A stretch of 64,000 bases of DNA from Austropuccinia psidii (lineage: Eukaryota > Basidiomycota > Pucciniomycetes > Pucciniales > Sphaerophragmiaceae), in NCBI GenBank assembly GCA_023105745.1, contig JALGQZ010000011.1, positions 47,770,698 to 47,834,697 on the forward strand, in the 5' to 3' direction. The translations under genes and the position numbers were made by a program. A model generated the notes under the pieces. The model made no database searches, was not told the DNA's origin, and saw only the letters and a program-made list of their open reading frames with translations. Below are positions 57,628 through 64,000 of this stretch, one piece after another (position 1 is the stretch's first letter; each line of letters begins with the position of its first letter).

Positions 57628-59196
57628 AACTTGCCACAAGTTGGAACATCTGACACAAACCTGACAAACATACAAGATGCCAAAATGTATAGAACCAAAC
57701 CTGCAAGAGGAATGGGATATACGGCTGGAAAATCAAGTATTAGTATTGTTATGGTTGATAACCAAGAAGGAAAGGTTAACTTGGATACAGGAGCATATTG
57801 AACCTGTGTTGGCAAAAGTTACTTAAAAACCATTGTCCCAGACTGGCAAGAAAAACTTATGCCAATACAAGATGTCAAATTTAGTAGTGCAAGTGAGAGC
57901 ATGAAGCCCCTTGGAATAATTGATTTAACACTAATTTTTCCTCATCCCTCACAATGTGTCAGAATCAAAGTAGAGTTTGTAGTAATGGACAACTGTACTA
58001 GTAATCATTTCATACTTGGGAATGACTACTTATCAATCTATGGTATAGATATCTCCAACCAAAAGGATAGATATTTTACCATAGGAGATAATAAAAGACA
58101 AAAGTTTGGATTCTTAAATAACAAAAAACAAATCACAGTTATTAAGAATGAGGAAAAAATTCCAGAAAAAGAACTTTTTATATCTGAACAACTCAAAGAG
58201 GCAGAATTCAATCAAGAATTAACAGAAAAAATGAAAGAAAAATTGATTGACCTCTTATTTAAGTATAAAAATGCCTTTGCAACTGACAAAGAGCCACTAG
58301 GTGCCATAATTGGACATGAAGTGGATATAATTCTTAATGTAGAAAAACCTTACCCACATTTATTAAGAAGACCTGCTTATCCAGCCAGTCCAAGAGCTAG
58401 AGAAGCCCTAGAGGTGCACATTAAAGAATTAATGGACCTTGGAGTATTAAGAAAGGTTGGACACAATGAACAAGTAGAAGTTACTACACCTGTCATTATA
58501 GCTTGGCATAATGGAAAATCAAGGATGGTAGGAGACTTCAGAGCCCTGAATACCTATACCATTCCAGACAGATATCCAATACCCAGAATCCATGAAACAT
58601 TGACCCAATTGTCACAAGCTAAGTTCATCACAGCTATGGATGCTCTTAAGGGTTTTCATCAAAATTTCTTAACAGACAATGCCAAGAAACTACTAAGAAG
58701 AATAGTCCATTGTGGAATTTTTGAATACTTAAGAATGCCATTTGGGATAAAAAATGCACCTTCCCATTATCAAAGAATGATGAATACCATATTTCCTGAA
58801 GAATTATCAGAAGGATGGTTAATAATCTACATTGATGATATCATAGTTTGCTCAGAAACTTGGGAAAATCACCTGACAAGACTAGAAAGGGTACTAAAGA
58901 AAATAGTCCAAGTAAATATGAAAATTTCATTGAAAAAGTGTCATTTTGCATATAGTGAATTAAAAGCCCTAGGACATGTAGTATCTGGCCTTAGTCTAGG
59001 CATAGACAAAAATAAAGTAGCAGCAGTACTACTTAAACCAATTCCTCAAACCAAAAAAGAAATGCAATCATTTCTAGGATTTGCTGGTTACTATAGACAG
59101 CATATAAAGGACTTTCCAAAGATTGCTAAATCCTTGTATAAGCTATGTGACCAACAAACAGTCTATGAGATGACAGAAGAAAGAGTCAAGGCATAT
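57628..59196 (+). pseudogene. pol: G2a protease and reverse transcriptase
   Basis: In frame with Gag. Protease DTG is in VNLDTGAY, directly followed by a TGA (57799-57801) where family members have Cys. From 57859 the frame is open: [18 protein letters not shown], the RT blocks [32 protein letters not shown] and [10 protein letters not shown] (catalytic YIDD), then the [13 protein letters not shown] tether. It ends at KAY, where the solo LTR begins after CATAT. Removing the solo LTR restores [15 protein letters not shown]. Confidence 0.88.
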
Positions 59197-61222
59197 TGTA
59201 AGGTTTGACTATGAAACAATAAGTAAAAATTACTAATTTATTACTTATTGTACTCTGAATGTCCTTATAAATTGAATAAATAAGATTAAAAATATAATAA
59301 TAATAAATAATTATTATTATTATGGCGTAAAATAATTATATTATTAAATGAATATAATAATATAATTTATATTATGAAAATATAATATAATAAATAAATA
59401 TATTAATATAAAATAAGTAATATATTAAAAAGCTCTTTATTATTGTTACCAACAAATAATAAAGGCGTAAAAAAATTGTTTTTTATAAATAAAAAACAAT
59501 TAATAACAATAATATTACTAATATTAAAGTTATATATTAATATAAATACTATTTGTATTAAATAAGAATTATTAAGAGTAATAATAAGAGAGAAATTATT
59601 ATAATACGATGAAATAACCTACTTTTAACACTTAAAATAATAATTTTGAGATATTTTACCCCAAAAGAATATAATACAACCTTTTCAAATTGTATTTACA
59701 ATAAAAATAAAGAGAATTTACTAAATTTCTTGATTTTACGTGGAAATGAGCTTTTTAGAGAGATTTATAGCAAAAACAATTAAAGAATTGATTTAATCAC
59801 GTAAAAATGGTGATTAATAACAAGATGGTCTTTGGTCTTTAAGAATATAAGAGTTTTATATTTAAAGAATAAAGAAATTACCTTTTATTTAATTGATTTA
59901 ATGTTTTTGATGCGTCTGAGGGGAAAACAGAGTAAAAAGAGCTCTATTTATAGTAAATACCTCCCTCCTAGAGTCCAACAGGCTTCTAGTAGACGTGTAC
60001 TGATCATATCCACTGGAATTGATCAATATTTTAAGGTTTGAGGGTGATTACATCATGATCAAACCATCTTACATCATTATTGCACCATTATTTAAAGTTA
60101 TCACTGTAACTTTAAGTTTGATGACATCAGAGGCTTGGCAGAACCCCAAATTTCGTGGATTTTATTAGTTTTAATCATAAACTAATAGTATTCACCAATT
60201 TTATCACTATTAAGACTGTTAAACTTAATTTAAGGTTACAGTATGTGATCATAACAGCTCAATTTAAGCTCAAACTTTGATCCTCAATAACTTTTAAGGT
60301 TTTCACGCTACAGCAATTCAGAGAGTGAATTCTGATAGCCTGACATAACCTTATTATGCTGCCAAGAGCTTTTCATTACATCATCAAAACTCTAATTTTG
60401 ATGATTTTTCTTGTAACTCATCTTTTCTGTCGAAATTCAATATTTTAAACTTCAAACCTTGATTTCAGGGCGTTATACCCTGAATTTAATAATAAAAATT
60501 ACATCATTCTTCACGAATGAACTAGGAGAATCCAACTGTATACTTTTTTTTAAGTTTGGACTACTTTCACAACAAAGTGGTCAACAGCTCTGTTGATTTT
60601 TATCAATATTTCCTCATAAGTCTTAACCTTGTTTATAATTTGCAAAATAAAGTTCATATCTGTGTTCTTACAGTAATTACGTGGTAACTTTATTTTTGGT
60701 TCATCATTCTAGCATGTATAGTTTAGAAGATATTAGCTATGATCACTGAATATATGCGTTGACCAAAAAAGTGCATATATTCAGGATAATTCCTTAAGTA
60801 TTGATTTTGAGAATTAGCTTATTAATTGTTTTATGTGTGGAGTTTTATGGGGAATCCACTGGTACAATTTATTTCACATGTTGTTTCATTGGTTTCTGAG
60901 ATAAATAGGATTTTATGGTTTTTATAAGGTATTGTACCTTATAATTCATTAAATATTGACTTTACAGATATGCCATAAAAATGGTATATGTGTATTTTTC
61001 CATGAGGAATCCAATGGTATAATTTATTTCACATGTTCATTCATTGGTTTTTAAGTTAAACCAATTTTAGTACCAATTTATGGTATTTTTTGTATATTTG
61101 AGTAATTAATTTTAGTGTATAATTATTCTAATTAATTTTAATATAATTATATTAAAGATATAATTATTCTGAGTATTTTTTGTGACCTTATTGGGTATGT
61201 GGTCATATCTCAAAGTCTCACA
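59197..61222 (-). repeat. Solo G2a LTR, antisense, in pol
   Basis: It has TGTAAGG...CTCACA ends (reverse complement TGTGAG...CCTTACA), 2,026 bp, with CATAT duplicated at 59192-59196 and 61223-61227. It is closely related to the 5' LTR of its host element, forming a long inverted repeat with it. Confidence 0.93.
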
Positions 61223-61227
61223 CATAT

Positions 61228-63303
61228 GAAGAATTGAAAAATTCCTTAACAAATGCCCCATTTCTTCTGATGCCAGATTGGAAACTACCCTTCCAACTGT
61301 ACATTGATGCTTGTGGAGAAGGACTAGGTGCTGCACTTCACCAAACACAAATTATCAATGATAAACCAGTGGAAGGACCAATTTGTTTCATTTCAAGGCA
61401 GATAAAGCCAACAGAAGCAAGGTATGGAGCAAGCCAAATGGAATGCTTATGCCTAGTATGGGCTTTAGAAAAACTGCATTATTATTTGGATGGCACAGTA
61501 TTTGATGTAATCACAGACTGTAATGCTGTGAAATCACTATTAAATATGAAGACTCCAAATAGACATATGCTGAGATGGCAAATTGCTATCCAAGAATATA
61601 GAGGAAATATGACTATTGTTCATAAATCTGGAAATATCCATAAAAATGCAGATGGTCTTAGCAGATGGGCTCTAGCAAATACCCCTGACAATCCAGCATG
61701 GGTACCACAAGAAGAGCACCATATAGAAGGAATATGTGTTACAGACATTGGCACAGAATTCTTTAACCAAGTTAAAAAAAGCTATAAGACAGACAAAAAT
61801 TGCCATATTTCAAGCCAACTTCTAATGAAAGACTGCAAAGATCCATCACTTTCATCAAAACTAGATGAAATATGGAAAAAGGCATATGATGAAGGAAGAT
61901 TCCACCTCCTTGATGGAATCCTTTACCATAGAACAAAACACACATGTGTTATGGCCTTAACAGACAGAACACTAATAAACAGTATTTTACATGAGTGTCA
62001 TGATAGTGTTGCATCTGGACATCTCTCAGAAGATAGGACACTAGAGAGGGTGAAAACCTGCTCTTGGTGGCCAAATTGGAAGAAAGATATTGCAGAGTAC
62101 TGCCAAACCTGTGACAGATGCCAAAAAGCCAACAGAGCCACAGGAAAGAAGTTTGGAATGATGATCCAAATCCAAGAACCAAAATCCCCATGGGAAATAG
62201 TTCATATGGATTGGGTAACAGCCTTACCTCCAGGAGGAGACAGGAGTTATAATGCATGTCTAGTGTTAGTTGACAGGTACAGTAAAACTCCCATGTTCTT
62301 ACCATGTCATAAAGATGACACAGCTATGGATACAGCCATAATGATATGGAATAAAGTCATTAGCCACACAGGCTTATTCCAAAATATTATAAGTGACAGA
62401 GACCCAAAGTTCACTTCAGCATTATGGAAAAACCTCCATAACTTGTTTGGGACAAAGCTATCATTCTCAAAAGCTTATCATCCTCAAACTGATGGTCTAG
62501 CAGAAAGAATGATACAAACCCTAGAGGATATGATCAGAAGATTCTGTGCTTATGGGCTAGAATTCAAAGATTCTGATGGTTTTACCCATGATTGGTGTAC
62601 ACTAATACCAGCACTTGAACTGGCATATAAGACATCAATCCATTCTTCTACTGGCAAAACACCAGCAATGCTAGAGAAAGGTTGGAATCCAAGACTTCCT
62701 TATGACACCCTCAAAAAGGACTTAGTGGATATACATCCAACAGCAAGCAGTTTCAAGATAATGCTTGACAAAGCAAGACACCATGCAAACAGATGCATGC
62801 AAGATTCTTTTAAATATGCAAAAGAAAGATGGGATAAAAGTCATAAACCACCTGATTTCAAAATAGGAGACTTGGTTTTAGTATCAACCCTTAATTTCAA
62901 TAACATAAAAGGCCCAAAGAAATTGAAAGATTCCTTTGCAGGACCATTTATGATAAAAGCACTCCATGGACCCAATGCTGTGCAATTAGAACTCACAGGT
63001 GAACTAATGAACAAACACCCAACTTTCCCTGTAAGTCTGATAAAACCTTACAGTTCAAGTGACAAGGAGTTATTTCCACTAAGAAATAAACCCCCACTTG
63101 AAATTCCCCCCTTGGAGGAAGGAGAGGAAAAGAAAATAGTAAAAGTCCTTAAAGAAAGAAGGACAAGAAACAAAAAAGAAAGGGAATACCTTGTGAGGTA
63201 TAGAAATTCAACTCAAGAAGATGAATGGCTACTTGAGAAAGAGATAACAAATGCTGATAAATTACTAAGAAGGTTCAGACATGAAAGAAAACCTGAAAAA
63301 TAA
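61228..63303 (+). pseudogene. pol: G2a RNase H, integrase and chromo-like domain
   Basis: An open continuation of pol. RNase [37 protein letters not shown] and NADGLSRW. Integrase [15 protein letters not shown] to [11 protein letters not shown]. Catalytic Asp in [20 protein letters not shown], Asp in [13 protein letters not shown], Glu in [17 protein letters not shown]. The C-terminal part [19 protein letters not shown] with DEWLLEKEI resembles a chromodomain. No break was found inside; it is separated from RT only by the solo LTR. Confidence 0.9.
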
Positions 63304-63423
63304 AAAAAGTTAAGCATTATTGAGCTTCAAGACTAACAAAAGTCTATTGAAGAGGTAGGACAGTGGATGATACCCTAATCACATATATCAGATTGTGGTA
63401 CAATCTTTTTTGGTGGTAGGGAA
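63304..63423 (+). other. G2a 3' untranslated region and polypurine tract
   Basis: GGTGGTAGGGAA (63412-63423) directly precedes the LTR. Confidence 0.75.
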
Positions 63424-64000
63424 TGTGAGCCTTTGAGATATGACCACATACCCAATAAGGTCACAAAAAAGACTCAGAATAATTATACCTTTAATATAAT
63501 TATATTAAAATTAATTAGAATAATTATACACTAAAAATAATTACTCAAATATACAAAAAAATACCATAAATTGGTACTAAAATTGGTTTAACTTAAAAAC
63601 CAATGAATCACCATGTAAAACAAATTATACCATTGGATTCCCCATGGAAAAATACACATATACCATTTTTATGGCATATCTGTAAAGTCAATATTTAAGG
63701 AATTATAAGGTATAATACCTTATAAAAACCATAAAAACTTATTTATCTCAGAAACTAATGAAACAACATGTAAAATAAATTGTACCAGTGGATTCCCCAC
63801 AAAATTCCACATATAAAACAATTAATAAGCTAATTCCCAAAATCAATACTTAAGGAATTATCCTGAATATATGCACTTTTTTGGTCAACGCATACATTCA
63901 GGGATCATAGCTAATATCTTCTAAACTATACATGCTAGAATGATGAACCAAACATAAAGTTACCACGTAATTACTGTAAAAACACAGATATGAACTTTAT
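63424..64000 (+). repeat. G2a 3' LTR, cut by window end
   Basis: It starts TGTGAGCCTTTGAGATATG and matches 52722 onward with few differences. Confidence 0.92.

Larger units (their letters stand above)
52722..64000 (+). mobile_element. G2a Ty3/gypsy retrotransposon, nearly complete
   Basis: Parts are: 5' LTR 52722-54745, primer site 54748, gag, pol, an antisense solo LTR (59197-61222), polypurine tract, and a 3' LTR from 63424 cut by the window end. Gag-Pol is one frame broken by two stop codons and the solo LTR. It is far better preserved than the G2b remnants. Confidence 0.9.

Overview
The window looks like rust-fungus (Pucciniales, Basidiomycota) nuclear DNA. It is AT-rich, its genes have several short GT-AG introns, and it consists almost entirely of nested transposons. 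The Gag and Pol proteins resemble retroelement proteins I remember from Austropuccinia psidii (myrtle rust). That species call rests on memory, not on a search. No host housekeeping gene, rRNA, tRNA or CRISPR array was seen.

Layout. 1-407 is an antisense LTR fragment. 807-32810 is a chromodomain-bearing Ty3/gypsy element (family G1), with 5' LTR 812-2296, gag 3072-4409, a broken pol 4403-8109, and a 3' LTR (8310-9394 plus 32430-32805) split by a 23,035-bp DNA transposon at 9395-32429. 32811-34724 is non-coding flank. 34725-50835 is a rearranged complex of old gypsy copies (family G2): an antisense LTR, an antisense pol tail, a sense LTR, sense gag/pol debris cut by a solo LTR, then a palindrome made of LTR ends and a second antisense PR-RT piece. 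50836-52721 holds two G1 LTR fragments in opposite orientation. 52722-64000 is a younger G2 gypsy element with nearly open gag-pol, interrupted by an antisense solo LTR (59197-61222). Its 3' LTR runs off the window.

The centrepiece is the DNA transposon. It has 46-bp terminal inverted repeats beginning CACC, an ATA target duplication exactly joining the two halves of the G1 LTR, and subterminal ACGTCA/TGACGT repeats. It carries six multi-exon genes: an unknown protein (13037-15257), a TET/JBP-type 2-oxoglutarate/Fe(II) dioxygenase (15835-17179), an N-terminal Zn2Cys6 protein (18299-19687, minus), a SNF2-family ATPase (22730-25162), a second unknown protein (25469-27530, minus) and a Plavaka/Tnp2 (CACTA-type) DDE transposase (28491-31651). 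Between the genes lie four tandem arrays, a tandem duplication with a covarying hairpin, and five copies of a 24-bp palindrome. The gene set (transposase, nucleic-acid-modifying dioxygenase, chromatin remodeller, DNA-binding protein) suggests an element that carries its own means of altering DNA modification or chromatin. That joint function is inference; boundaries, genes and repeats are read from the sequence.

Decay is uneven. The unknown protein at 13037, the dioxygenase and the SNF2 gene read open. The Zn2Cys6 gene appears frameshifted, and the second unknown gene and the transposase each have one in-frame stop. Because the transposon sits inside an LTR whose partner is still very similar, its insertion must post-date that fairly young retrotransposon.
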